A stretch of 64,000 bases of DNA, from the NCBI GenBank assembly GCA_020073165.1, contig JAIQFP010000002.1, positions 186,001-250,000 of the forward strand. The letters run 5' to 3'. A program made the position numbers and the translations under genes. Below, piece by piece: positions 1 to 8,075 of this stretch. The notes beneath the pieces are model-generated. The model saw only the letters and a program-made list of their open reading frames with translations. It had not been told where the DNA came from and made no database searches. This stretch comes from Terriglobia bacterium (GTDB lineage: Bacteria; Acidobacteriota; Terriglobia; Terriglobales; Acidobacteriaceae). The first letter of the stretch is position 1, and each line of letters begins with the position of its first letter.

Positions 1-701
1 GCCGCCAGGCAGAAAAAAGCAATGAACCAAGGCCACTGGATCTTCGCTTTCGCCCCGCGATACACCGCCGTCCCCACCGACATGGGCACGATCCACAAGG
101 CGCGGGCCAGTTTCACAGTCGTGCCCACGGCCAGGGCGACGGCCCCGTACTTAGCTGCCGCTCCCACCACCGAACTGGTGTCGTGAATCGCCAGCGCCGC
201 CCACAGCCCGAATTGCGTCTGCGTCATTCCCAGCGCGGATCCGATGGGCGGAAAGATCAGCAGAGCAATCGAGTTGAGCACGAACACCGTGCCCAGTGCG
301 ACCGCCATCTGCTCTTCGCTGGCCTCGGTGATCGGGCCGACTGCCGCGATAGCACTGCCGCCGCAGATGGCCGTCCCCGTGGAGATCAGGAACGCTGATT
401 TGTGCTGCACCTTGAGCAGCGCGCCCAGTGACATCCCCACGGCCATGGCAAAGCTGATGCTGAGCAGCGTATAGAGAAAGCCGCTACGTCCGGCATGAAT
501 GACTTCGTGCAGGTTCATCCCGAATCCGAGTCCCACCACCGACGCTTGTAGCAGATATCTGGTAAACCTTTTCGACTCCCGCTGGAAAGGATGGGTGAGC
601 GTCAACCCAAAGGCGAGCCCTAACGCCAGGGCCAGGGGCGGCGACACCAATCCGCTGGCAGCTGCAACCAGGCCAATGATGAAAACTAACTTGGAGATCA
701 T
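1..701 (-). CDS. YeiH-family (UPF0324) putative anion exporter, 3' end outside window
   Basis: Read on the minus strand from the ATG at 699-701, this is an unbroken frame running off the left edge, about 233 residues. The product is strongly hydrophobic, with several membrane helices, and carries the family signatures GTAICGGSAIAA and ALAIHDTSSVVGAA. Both are typical of the YeiH/PSE group annotated as putative sulfate exporters; the transported substrate is not proven for most members. The C-terminal helices lie outside the window. Family assignment is firm; the physiological role is inferred. Confidence 0.82.
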   Translation of the reverse strand, partial: MISKLVFIIGLVAAASGLVSPPLALALGLAFGLTLTHPFQRESKRFTRYLLQASVVGLGFGMNLHEVIHAGRSGFLYTLLSISFAMAVGMSLGALLKVQHKSAFLISTGTAICGGSAIAAVGPITEASEEQMAVALGTVFVLNSIALLIFPPIGSALGMTQTQFGLWAALAIHDTSSVVGAAAKYGAVALAVGTTVKLARALWIVPMSVGTAVYRGAKAKIQWPWFIAFFCLA

Positions 702-791
702 GCGGTCAGGATTTTCCGGATACTACAACAACAAACGGGCGGGCAAGGCGCCCGCCCGCCAAGTTTCGAAATGCTTCTCGCAGAAGCGGCA

Positions 792-1148
792 CTACGCGGC
801 TACGCTCTTGCCGAACGCTTCAACCGCGCGCTCTTCGTTGTCGTAAACTTCAAAAACCGTGAGCAGCTTGGTCACCTGCAGCAAGTCGCCTACGCGCTGC
901 GTAAGATTGGCCAGCTTTACGGCGCCGCCGGCGTTGTGTGCGGTGGTGTAGAGGGACACCAGCGTCCCCAGCCCGCCGCTATCGATGTAATTCACACCCC
1001 CCAGGTTGAGCACGATGCGGTTGTTCTCCGCGATCAGCTTCCGCACCGTGTCGCGCAGCATGGCGGATTCCTCGCCAAACACGATTCGACCATGGCAATC
1101 CACAATGAGCACGCCCGCAATGGTTCGGGTACTGAGTCTGAGTTGCAC
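792..1148 (-). CDS. STAS-domain anti-sigma factor antagonist-like protein
   Basis: A single STAS domain of 118 residues, like SpoIIAA/RsbV. The phosphorylatable-serine motif is present as YIDSGGLGTL, with Ser57 as the likely target of an anti-sigma kinase. The start is set at the GTG at 1146-1148 because AAGGAGG (1154-1160, minus strand) sits 5 bases upstream; an upstream ATG at 1217 would add 23 residues that do not look like STAS sequence. The protein probably acts in a partner-switching stress-response pathway, but no kinase or sigma factor is adjacent. Confidence 0.85.
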   Translation of the reverse strand: MQLRLSTRTIAGVLIVDCHGRIVFGEESAMLRDTVRKLIAENNRIVLNLGGVNYIDSGGLGTLVSLYTTAHNAGGAVKLANLTQRVGDLLQVTKLLTVFEVYDNEERAVEAFGKSVAA

Positions 1149-1359
1149 GGGGCCCTCCTTTGGCTGGCGCGCATGCCAACCCACGCTAAGCGTATCCCTG
1201 GAGTGCGTTTCGCGCAAGAGTCTGGTGGCAGAATTTCGCGGAAAATCCGCGTTTCAGCGCCCAAATTGAACCGCCGACCCAGGAAAAATGGGGTAGTATG
1301 CCGTGCTGGCGCGGGCCGCGGTGTCCCCGCCCATCACGTATAATCAGAGTTTCCTCACC

Positions 1360-3171
1360 ATGAGCTACCAGGTCCTGGCGCGCAAGTACCGTCCGCAGAA
1401 GTTCTCCGAAGTCATCGGGCAGGAACACGTTACCCGGACCCTGACGAATGCCCTGGAGCAGGGCCGCACCGCCCACGGCTACATCTTCAGCGGGCACCGG
1501 GGCATCGGCAAGACCACCGTCGCCCGTATTCTGGCCATGTGTCTGAACTGCCGGTCGTCCGACAAGCCCCTGGCCGAGCCCTGCGGGGTATGCGAGTCCT
1601 GCACCGAAATCCGCGCCGGCAACTCGGTGGATGTGATCGAAATCGACGCTGCCACCAACCGCGGCATCGACGAAATCCGCGAACTCCGCGAGGCCGCCCG
1701 TTACCGTCCGGCCCGCGACCGTTTCAAGATCTACATCCTCGACGAAGCCCACCAGATCACCGACGCCGCCTTCAATGCCCTGCTGAAGACGCTGGAGGAG
1801 CCGCCCGGGCACGTGGTGTTCATGCTGGCTACCACGCAGCCGGAAGATATCCCGCAGACCATCCGCTCGCGCTGCCAGCACTTCAGCTTCCGCGCTGTTA
1901 GGTTTGAGGAGATTCTCGGGCAACTGAAAGACCTCGCCGGCCGCGAAAAAATCCAGGCCGACGAAGATGCTCTCGCCCTGCTGGCCGAAGCCGGTGATGG
2001 CTCCATGCGCGATGCGCTCTCCATCCTCGACCAGGCCATTGCTTCGTGTGGCGGCCGTCTGACTGCCGAAGCGGTGCGGCAACTGGTGGGCGCTGCGCCT
2101 TCGGGGACGCTGGAAGAAGTGATGCAGGCCGTCGCCCAGGGATCGAGCGAAGCAGTGCTGCGGCTGGTAGACCGGCTGCTCAGCGAAGGCCACAACCCTA
2201 CCCACTTCGCCCGCCAGATGGTGAGATTTCTGCGTAACACCGTGGTCGCGAAAGTGGCGGGCGGTGACTCTTCCCTGCTGCAGATTTCTGGCGACGAGCG
2301 CCAGCGTGTTGCCCGTGTCGCAGAGCTGTTCAGCGAAGAAGACCTGGCGCGGCATTTGCAGATCATGCTGCGCACTCACGGCGAACTCGGTTACCGGCAG
2401 GAGCAACGCTTCCACCTGGAGCTCGGCCTTCTGAAGATGGCCCACGCCCAACGCCTGCTGCCGCTGGAGCAGTTGTTGAGCGAGGCGGGAGCCGCCTCGG
2501 CGAGCGTTCCGCGCAGCCCCGGCAAACCAGCGATGGTTCCCGACAGGCGAGCAGAAGCCGCTCCCGCCGCGCGTTCCAGTTCCGTCTCGCCGTTTGCTGC
2601 CGACTCCGCGCGCAAGAGTGGATCGAAGCCGGAGCTTTCCACGGAGGAGACTCCCGCCGGAGGTCCACGCATTGTGCCGTCCGTGGCCGCAACCACCCCG
2701 GTCGTGATGGGATCGACGGCGCCCGCAGCAATGCCGCAGCGCGCCCCGGAACTTTCCCCCGAGCCCAATGGCAGCTCCCCGGAGCCCGAACCCGCCGAGC
2801 CGGAAGATTTGCGCGAGGCCGTGTTGCGCGCCCTCTCTGGCCACCCCACGCTGGCGTCAATGCTGGAAAGTGGCGATTGGCGCGTCGAAGGAAACGAACT
2901 GGTGATCAAGGTAACTGCGTCCGCAACGGTCATTGATATGTCGCTGGGCGCCGATGCCAAACGGCTGGCCATCGCAACCGCCAGCCGAGTCCTGGGACGC
3001 GCAGTGAAGGTGAAAGTAGTTTCGGGCGGCCAGGCGGAGAACGCGCCGGCCCGGCCTGCTTCGAATGGTGGCGGCCGAAGCCGCGCCGAACAAGATCCGA
3101 TTGTCCGCCGCATGAAAGAAAAGTTCGGGGCGGAGATCAGGACGATTATTGATTACAAGGAAAGGAAGTAA
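1360..3171 (+). CDS. dnaX: DNA polymerase III subunit gamma/tau
   Basis: Clamp-loader ATPase of the replicative polymerase, 603 residues. The start at 1360 (MSYQVLARKYRPQ) is the conserved DnaX N-terminus; an upstream ATG at 1303 adds unconserved residues. Walker A is GHRGIGKTT (45-53), zinc-binding cysteines are 61, 64, 75, 78 and 81, and the DEAH box is at 128-131. Residues from about 370 are a proline/alanine/serine-rich tau-like linker, followed by a more conserved C-terminal domain. A TATAAT hexamer lies at 1339-1344, 15 bases before the start, without a convincing -35. It is followed by ybaB and recR, the usual bacterial order. Confidence 0.97.
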   Translation: MSYQVLARKYRPQKFSEVIGQEHVTRTLTNALEQGRTAHGYIFSGHRGIGKTTVARILAMCLNCRSSDKPLAEPCGVCESCTEIRAGNSVDVIEIDAATNRGIDEIRELREAARYRPARDRFKIYILDEAHQITDAAFNALLKTLEEPPGHVVFMLATTQPEDIPQTIRSRCQHFSFRAVRFEEILGQLKDLAGREKIQADEDALALLAEAGDGSMRDALSILDQAIASCGGRLTAEAVRQLVGAAPSGTLEEVMQAVAQGSSEAVLRLVDRLLSEGHNPTHFARQMVRFLRNTVVAKVAGGDSSLLQISGDERQRVARVAELFSEEDLARHLQIMLRTHGELGYRQEQRFHLELGLLKMAHAQRLLPLEQLLSEAGAASASVPRSPGKPAMVPDRRAEAAPAARSSSVSPFAADSARKSGSKPELSTEETPAGGPRIVPSVAATTPVVMGSTAPAAMPQRAPELSPEPNGSSPEPEPAEPEDLREAVLRALSGHPTLASMLESGDWRVEGNELVIKVTASATVIDMSLGADAKRLAIATASRVLGRAVKVKVVSGGQAENAPARPASNGGGRSRAEQDPIVRRMKEKFGAEIRTIIDYKERK

Positions 3172-3260
3172 GTTCAGGTTTCAAGGTTCAAGGTTGCAAG
3201 GACCAACCGCGGTCGGCCCCGAGACATTGAAACTCTGAAACCTTGAAACTTTGAAGCCTT
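3172..3260. repeat. Octamer-period inverted repeat between dnaX and ybaB
   Basis: Two arms (about 3174-3200 and 3226-3258) made of degenerate 8-bp words of the type TTGAAACC/TTGAAACT face each other around a GC-rich spacer. The right arm is the approximate reverse complement of the left. The same word family recurs at 5587-5668. Confidence 0.8.
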
Positions 3261-3261
3261 T

Positions 3262-3567
3262 ATGGGCAGCTTCAACCTCCAGCAGCTGATGTCGCAGGCC
3301 AAGCAGCAGTACGAAATCCTGCAAAAGAAGATGGAAGAGACCGTTGTCGACTTCTCTTCCGGCGGTGGCAGCGTCACCGTCAAAATGAATGGCCGCAAGC
3401 AGGTGCTCGCCATTCAGATCGATCCGGAAGCGGTCAAGGCCGGCGATATCGAGATGCTTCAGGATCTGATCACGGCCGCCATCAACGGCGCTGGCCAGAA
3501 AATCGACCAGACCATGCAGTCCACCATGGGCGGCATGCTGGGCGGACTGGGAATACCGGGGCTCTAG
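3262..3567 (+). CDS. ybaB: YbaB/EbfC-family nucleoid-associated protein
   Basis: A 101-residue protein with the YbaB/EbfC layout: an amphipathic N-terminal helix (SFNLQQLMSQAKQQYEILQKKM), a central beta segment with GGGSVTVKMNGRKQV, and a glycine/methionine-rich tail. Family members are small dimeric DNA-binding proteins commonly encoded between dnaX and recR, as here. No Shine-Dalgarno is obvious because the upstream bases belong to the octamer repeat. Confidence 0.95.
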   Translation: MGSFNLQQLMSQAKQQYEILQKKMEETVVDFSSGGGSVTVKMNGRKQVLAIQIDPEAVKAGDIEMLQDLITAAINGAGQKIDQTMQSTMGGMLGGLGIPGL

Positions 3568-3650
3568 TCGCCAGGCTCTGGGCGCTAGGCTCTGAGCCCG
3601 ACATCCGGGTTGCAGCGACCTAGAGCCCAGAGCCTAAGGCCTAGAGCCTT
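3568..3650. repeat. Heptamer-period inverted repeat between ybaB and recR
   Basis: Left arm 3568-3600 is built from 7-bp words like GCTAGGC and TCTGAGC. Right arm 3614-3649 is built from CTAGAGC and CCAGAGC words and is the approximate reverse complement, with a 13-base spacer. It begins directly at the ybaB stop codon. Confidence 0.82.
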
Positions 3651-3660
3651 TTCCAAACAG

Positions 3661-4269
3661 GTGAATGCATTGTCCAAATTCGCTGAGCCAATGTCGCGAC
3701 TGATCGATGAGCTGAAGAAGCTGCCGGGCATTGGCAGCAAGAGTGCGCAGCGGCTCGCCTTCTACATTTTGCGCTCCAGCGACGAAGATGCCGAAGCGCT
3801 GGCCGCCGCGGTCCGCGACGTCAAAGCCAACCTGCGGCTGTGCTCCACCTGCAACAACATCACCGACGTCGATCCCTGCGTCTACTGCAGCAGTGCCACC
3901 CGCAACCAGCGACTGGTGTGCGTGGTGGAGGAGCCCACTAACATCGCCGCGATCGAGAAGACCAAACACTTCAACGGCGTCTATCACGTGCTGCACGGCT
4001 CCATTTCCCCGCTGCACGGAATCGGTCCCGAGCAGTTGCGCATCGCCAACCTGATGCGGCGCGTCGAGGGCGAACAGGTGGACGAAGTCATCATCGCCAC
4101 CAATCCCACCGTGGAAGGCGAAGCCACGGCAGTTTATCTCTCCGGCCAACTGCGCCGCCCCGGGCTCAAAGTCACGCGCATCGCCATGGGGATTCCCGTG
4201 GGCAGTGACATCGAATACGCGGATGAGATCACCATGCTGAAGGCGATGGAAGGGCGGCGGGAGTTGTAA
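3661..4269 (+). CDS. recR: Recombination protein RecR
   Basis: Partner of RecF/RecO in loading RecA at gaps, 202 residues from the GTG at 3661. Conserved features are the helix-hairpin-helix [14 protein letters not shown] (21-34), the zinc finger C61/C64/C73/C76, and a Toprim domain ending in [16 protein letters not shown]. The true start is GTG 3661 or TTG 3670 (SKFAEPM is the usual N-terminus). An ATG at 3610 would translate the upstream heptamer repeat and is rejected. Last gene of the dnaX-ybaB-recR operon. Confidence 0.95.
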   Translation: MNALSKFAEPMSRLIDELKKLPGIGSKSAQRLAFYILRSSDEDAEALAAAVRDVKANLRLCSTCNNITDVDPCVYCSSATRNQRLVCVVEEPTNIAAIEKTKHFNGVYHVLHGSISPLHGIGPEQLRIANLMRRVEGEQVDEVIIATNPTVEGEATAVYLSGQLRRPGLKVTRIAMGIPVGSDIEYADEITMLKAMEGRREL

Positions 4270-4318
4270 AATCGGACTCGACGGCCCTTCACAGCTCATA
4301 TTCGGGCCTGGAGTATCG

Positions 4319-5152
4319 ATGAGCTTGCGTAAATCGACCCTGCAAACCTTTCTGGTTACTGTACTCGCCAGCGCATCAGTCTGCCAGCAATCGCCAAAAC
4401 CAGCAGCCGCTTCAGGGCCCACAAAGGCGGCAGATTCCTTATGCAGCGCAGGCGGGATACTCTGTGTTGCCAAGTCACTGGAACACTCTCTGATTTCCAG
4501 TCCTTTGCAGATTGCAGTGCAAGTGAGTTCCTCTGAAGACATCCAAGTAGATTGGGAAGTCGATGACGCTGCGGGTCAAGCCTTAGTGTCAGGATCGAGC
4601 TACGATTACGTTGACCCTCCGTTTACCACTACGTCTTCATCAAAGACCTTGCATATCAAGCAATACCTGCTTAAACCTTCGAAATCAGCCGTGGGAATGC
4701 TTGTGCTGACTCCAAGCCGCTTTGATGTTTCATCGGGTAAAACTGACTTGCCAAAGCTCGAGATCCCTATTCGGCTGAATATTGCGACGACAAAGCTGAC
4801 CATCCTTTTGCCGGCGGATCCCGACAAATATCAAGCCGAGGTTGCCAGTTCTGTTGAGGGCGATTTCTCCGCTCGCTTTGAGCCGAAGACTCCGCTTGTC
4901 CCGCAATCAGTGATAGTCATGAAGGTCGCCAGAGGTGACCTGATGGGTACCACCGCCGAGGCCGTCTTGCAGGCTATGCCTGGCCAGGCAACGTGGCATG
5001 TGACAAACGTGCGGATGGACGGCGGCGTCGCGCACATAAAGCTGGACGCGGGGGGATGGGCTGGCGTGACATACTACTCGCGTGCCATCTGTTTTCTGAT
5101 AGACAAGTCGCTGCTCCGATTCAGAGGCGTGGCACAGGTTATATTCGACTAA
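4319..5152 (+). CDS. Putative secreted protein, possible GerMN-like domain
   Basis: 277 residues with a short basic N-terminus and hydrophobic stretch (TFLVTVLASASV) before a Cys; this suggests export, but the lipobox is not canonical. The middle is a beta-rich region. The C-terminal 120 residues (after LTILLPADPDKYQ) have the hydrophobic pattern of a GerMN-type domain, with VAHIKLDAG and a terminal RFRGVAQVIF strand. That resemblance is by eye and weak. It starts 49 bases after recR, and its lower-GC third positions differ from its neighbours, so it may be a later insertion. Function unknown. Confidence 0.6.
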   Translation: MSLRKSTLQTFLVTVLASASVCQQSPKPAAASGPTKAADSLCSAGGILCVAKSLEHSLISSPLQIAVQVSSSEDIQVDWEVDDAAGQALVSGSSYDYVDPPFTTTSSSKTLHIKQYLLKPSKSAVGMLVLTPSRFDVSSGKTDLPKLEIPIRLNIATTKLTILLPADPDKYQAEVASSVEGDFSARFEPKTPLVPQSVIVMKVARGDLMGTTAEAVLQAMPGQATWHVTNVRMDGGVAHIKLDAGGWAGVTYYSRAICFLIDKSLLRFRGVAQVIFD

Positions 5153-5612
5153 CCGGGAGAAGCCTGCAACATGCTTAGCCGGAATGGCCCAGGGATTAGA
5201 CCGGCACCTGCCAAATCGTTCCGCACCACACAACCAACCTTGCCAACTTGTGCAAGATTTTGCCCTAGCCTCCCGCCCCCGAAACTAAACCGTCCTCTGC
5301 TCGCCAATCCATATCCAATAACACATTATCTTACAATCAGTTGCAAACACTCCTTCGAGCAGCAGATAAGCACCTGGCTTGGCATGGTGGTTGCTCTAAT
5401 CTCACCGTCCGCTTCCTCGCTCCTCTGATTTTCATGCTGGCGCGGGGATGTGCAGATCGGGCAACCGAAGCGGCCACATATGGGCCGGATGCACCCTCGG
5501 CGTTAGCTTTTGCGCCGCGCTGTGATGTAACCGCATCTCAACTCGACGCGACGAAAAACCGGGCCAACCAGCCCGGTTTTCTTATAGAAGCAGGTTTCAG
5601 AGTTTCAAGGCT
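5153..5612. other. Gene-poor interval
   Basis: No convincing gene. Short open frames here lack conserved composition and run into the terminator and the octamer repeat. The only clear signals are the terminator hairpin at 5555-5583 and the repeat starting at 5587. Confidence 0.5.
5555..5583 (+). terminator. Rho-independent terminator
   Basis: A perfect 10-bp stem (AAAACCGGGC, loop CAACCA, GCCCGGTTTT) is followed by CTT. The A-rich 5' side makes it plausible in both directions, serving the plus-strand gene at 4319 and perhaps the minus-strand gene ending at 5613. Confidence 0.85.
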
Positions 5613-5668
5613 TCAAAGTTTCAAAGTCTCGTCATTGAAACCTTGAAACTCTGAAACCTTGAGACCAT
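5587..5668. repeat. Octamer-period inverted repeat overlapping a gene end
   Basis: Left arm about 5591-5630 and right arm 5635-5664 share the TTGAAACC/TTCAAAGT word family with the element at 3172-3260 and are near-complementary around GTCA. The stop codon of the minus-strand PD-(D/E)XK gene (5613) lies inside, so the repeat encodes that protein's last residues. Confidence 0.82.
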
Positions 5669-6194
5669 CCAGAAAGACATTCTCTTCCTCGACGACAATC
5701 CCTTCCGGCATCACTCCCCGGTTGTACTCCGCCATGCGGTTCTTCCATTTGAGAAACTCGGTGATGGTTTGCGGCTCAATGCGGATTTCCACCCGCCGCA
5801 AACTGGCCAGCAGCAAATTCATCTCGTAGCGGAAGCCGACCGCGGTGCGCAAGTTCTTCGCCGAAGCACGAGCCATCTCCACTTTCCGGTTGCGGCACTC
5901 GATCAGTCCCCAGCCACCCGGCAATTCGTCCACACCAATCAACCCCTTCGGCGCCAGATAGAATCGCTCGCATCCCACACCCATCTCCGGCTTACGCCGA
6001 AATGGCTTTTCGCGATCCGCCAGAAAATCAGCGCGGGAGATCTTGCACTCGACGAGCACCGAGTGGCAGGCGCGTTTCCATCCGATGGCGTCGGGCATCT
6101 CGCCGCTGACGCAGGCCTGTTCGGAGAGCACGACGCCACAGCGGTAATGCCGCAGCCACTCCACCGCCTTCTGCACCAGTTGAGGGTGAGTCAT
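5613..6194 (-). CDS. MmcB-like PD-(D/E)XK nuclease-fold protein
   Basis: 193 residues. The segment MPDAIGWKRACHSVLVECKISRADFLAD (33-60) gives Asp35, Glu49 and Lys51 in PD-(D/E)XK order, and ECKISRADF resembles the MmcB DNA-repair family motif. A FYLAP strand follows, as in that family. The last ~16 residues (VSEFQGFNDETLKL) are encoded by the octamer repeat and are unlikely to be ancestral. Role in DNA repair is inferred from the family only. Confidence 0.72.
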   Translation of the reverse strand: MTHPQLVQKAVEWLRHYRCGVVLSEQACVSGEMPDAIGWKRACHSVLVECKISRADFLADREKPFRRKPEMGVGCERFYLAPKGLIGVDELPGGWGLIECRNRKVEMARASAKNLRTAVGFRYEMNLLLASLRRVEIRIEPQTITEFLKWKNRMAEYNRGVMPEGIVVEEENVFLDGLKVSEFQGFNDETLKL

Positions 6195-6243
6195 GAATTT
6201 GAACGTACCCTAGGGACGGCTGTGCAGGGGAGTGACGGAGTAG

Positions 6244-6274
6244 CTTCGAGTTGCCGGTCGCTAGTTGCTGGCCA
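6244..6274. repeat. Heptamer tract at the end of the CHAD-HD gene
   Basis: Degenerate 7-bp words (GAGTTGC, CGGTCGC, TAGTTGC) at 6248-6273 overlap the stop codon of the minus-strand CHAD-HD gene. A short, single-arm member of the set. Confidence 0.55.
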
Positions 6275-7766
6275 CCGGTTTTCGAGGCGGTCGCAGAGGT
6301 TGCACGATCACCGGACGCCGGCAAACCACTTCCAGCAGATGCCGTGCCCCCGCGATCGCCTCCGCCCGGCGGTCGCGTGGAGAATAGCCGCGGGCGCCGA
6401 TGACCACGAATCCATTCTCATGGCGCACGTCGAGCCGCTGGATGCGGCCATCGCGCGGGATGTCGAAAGCGTCCGCCAGGCGCAACATCCCCGCCAGTTG
6501 CAACACGCTCTGCCGCTGCCCGGGAGACAGTCCGCGCAGGGCCTTCTGTCCCGGTCGGGGCAACGCCCCACGATGATAGCGAGCGATAATCCCCGCGATG
6601 CGGAGGCTTTCCTTATTCCAGCCCAGCGGGGACGCCAGGCGGCGGATTAGGCGATAGCTCGCCTTGTGGCGTCCCTTTTCGTGCTTGGAGCGGCCCACAT
6701 CGTGCAACAGCGCCGCCACCCGCAAAATACCCCGCAGATCTGCACCCGCTGGCTCCGGCGGCACCCCGTTCCCTGCCAATCCGTCATAGAGCTGCAGCGC
6801 CAGCCGCGCCACATGATTGGAGTGCTTGAAGTCGGGATCCAGGTTCGACGCCCACAGCATCAGCCGCTGCAAGGCGACTGACTTGATCTCTTCCCCCTGC
6901 GGCAACTCCGCCCGCCAACCGCTCCACAGCGAGCCTTTCCCCACCATTTTTTCCCGATACTTCGCAATTCTGCGGTCGCGTTCCTCGCGGACGCGAGCCT
7001 GCCAGCGCGCCCGCGCCTCCGCGTCGGGAAAAGCATGAATCTGCAACGCGGTCGCCCAAAGCACGTCGAGATCATGCACCTCGCCCAGAATGTCCTGCAA
7101 TTCTTTGAGGTCGTCACGCCAGGCATGGTGCTGCTGGGGCAGGAAATTCTCCACGATGTAGCGGAACCGCTTCAGCCCGATGCGCAGACGGTGAAACGAA
7201 ACCTGGGAGCGGTTGCGCAGTGCGCGGCGATGCAGCTCGTGGGCCTCCACCCAGCGCTCTAGGGCAAGGTGCTTAAAGATCGCGTTTCCCTGCTTCACCC
7301 TCGCCGCCCGCCGCGGCAGATGGCTGCTCCAGCGCACCCACTGCTTGCGGTCGAAAGCCTTGAGGGCCTGCGCCGCCTCCGCCTTCAGCTGCACCTCGCG
7401 GCTCGCCAGATAGCGCAGCAGGACGCTGGCTGCTGGGTCGGAGACATCGCCCAGCTTGCCCACCCATTCCTCGATCACCTGCACGTCGCGCAGCTCGCCC
7501 AGGCTGCTGAACACACGCTTGCCCGCCTTCTTCATCTCTTTCCAGGCTGGATCGGGATGGATAGCCATCAGCCCATCGGCCATGGAGCGGCACCGGCGCA
7601 GAGCAACCCGCAAGTCGTGAACCGGATCGGGCGCGAAATCCACGCTGGCCCGGTCACACTCTTCCAGCACCCTCTGCATCCAGAAAGCGAGGCCGGCCTG
7701 CTGTTCGGGTTTCTTACCTGCGGTAGCGGCGGCGTGCAAGAGAGTTCCCTGATCCTCGGACAACAC
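6261..7766 (-). CDS. CHAD-domain protein fused to an HD domain
   Basis: 501 residues. Residues about 25-275 are a CHAD domain, with the conserved His/Arg/Lys helices (PVHDLRVALRRCRSM and SFHRLRIGLKRFRYIVE) associated with polyphosphate binding. Residues about 300-450 are an HD domain like the C-terminal part of Ppx/GppA exopolyphosphatases, with H355-D356 in LLHDVGRS and further His in IARYHRGALP. The fusion suggests a polyphosphate-linked phosphohydrolase or regulator. The N-terminal Ppx ATPase-fold domain is absent. Divergent from the HEAT/PilZ gene. Confidence 0.85.
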   Translation of the reverse strand: MLSEDQGTLLHAAATAGKKPEQQAGLAFWMQRVLEECDRASVDFAPDPVHDLRVALRRCRSMADGLMAIHPDPAWKEMKKAGKRVFSSLGELRDVQVIEEWVGKLGDVSDPAASVLLRYLASREVQLKAEAAQALKAFDRKQWVRWSSHLPRRAARVKQGNAIFKHLALERWVEAHELHRRALRNRSQVSFHRLRIGLKRFRYIVENFLPQQHHAWRDDLKELQDILGEVHDLDVLWATALQIHAFPDAEARARWQARVREERDRRIAKYREKMVGKGSLWSGWRAELPQGEEIKSVALQRLMLWASNLDPDFKHSNHVARLALQLYDGLAGNGVPPEPAGADLRGILRVAALLHDVGRSKHEKGRHKASYRLIRRLASPLGWNKESLRIAGIIARYHRGALPRPGQKALRGLSPGQRQSVLQLAGMLRLADAFDIPRDGRIQRLDVRHENGFVVIGARGYSPRDRRAEAIAGARHLLEVVCRRPVIVQPLRPPRKPVASN

Positions 7767-8075
7767 TCTATTGTCGCCGTAGTCAGAAACTTATTCCAGT
7801 GCCAATGGCGACCGGGCACCGGCGAACAGCCCTGTGCCTGGCGAATCAGGCGATTTCCCCGGCGAAACGCGGCCTCACCAACCGGTCAATGGCGAAAACC
7901 CGACTCCTTCACCACTGGCTAAACCCGTTACCTCCGTAATGTGCAATGACTTACCCTTCCGCATTACCCTTAGCGGGTAGCCCGAGTCCAGGAGCGGCGT
8001 ATTTCCACGACCGACACAACCAAGGAAACGCGAGCAGCCTCCGCTCGCGCCTTTGTCCACAGTCTCAACATCCTG

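Noticed and set aside
1186-2844. Long minus-strand open frame (552 codons) opposite dnaX
   Set aside because: Low-complexity, no domain, and fully antisense to a clear dnaX; a GC-rich mirror frame.
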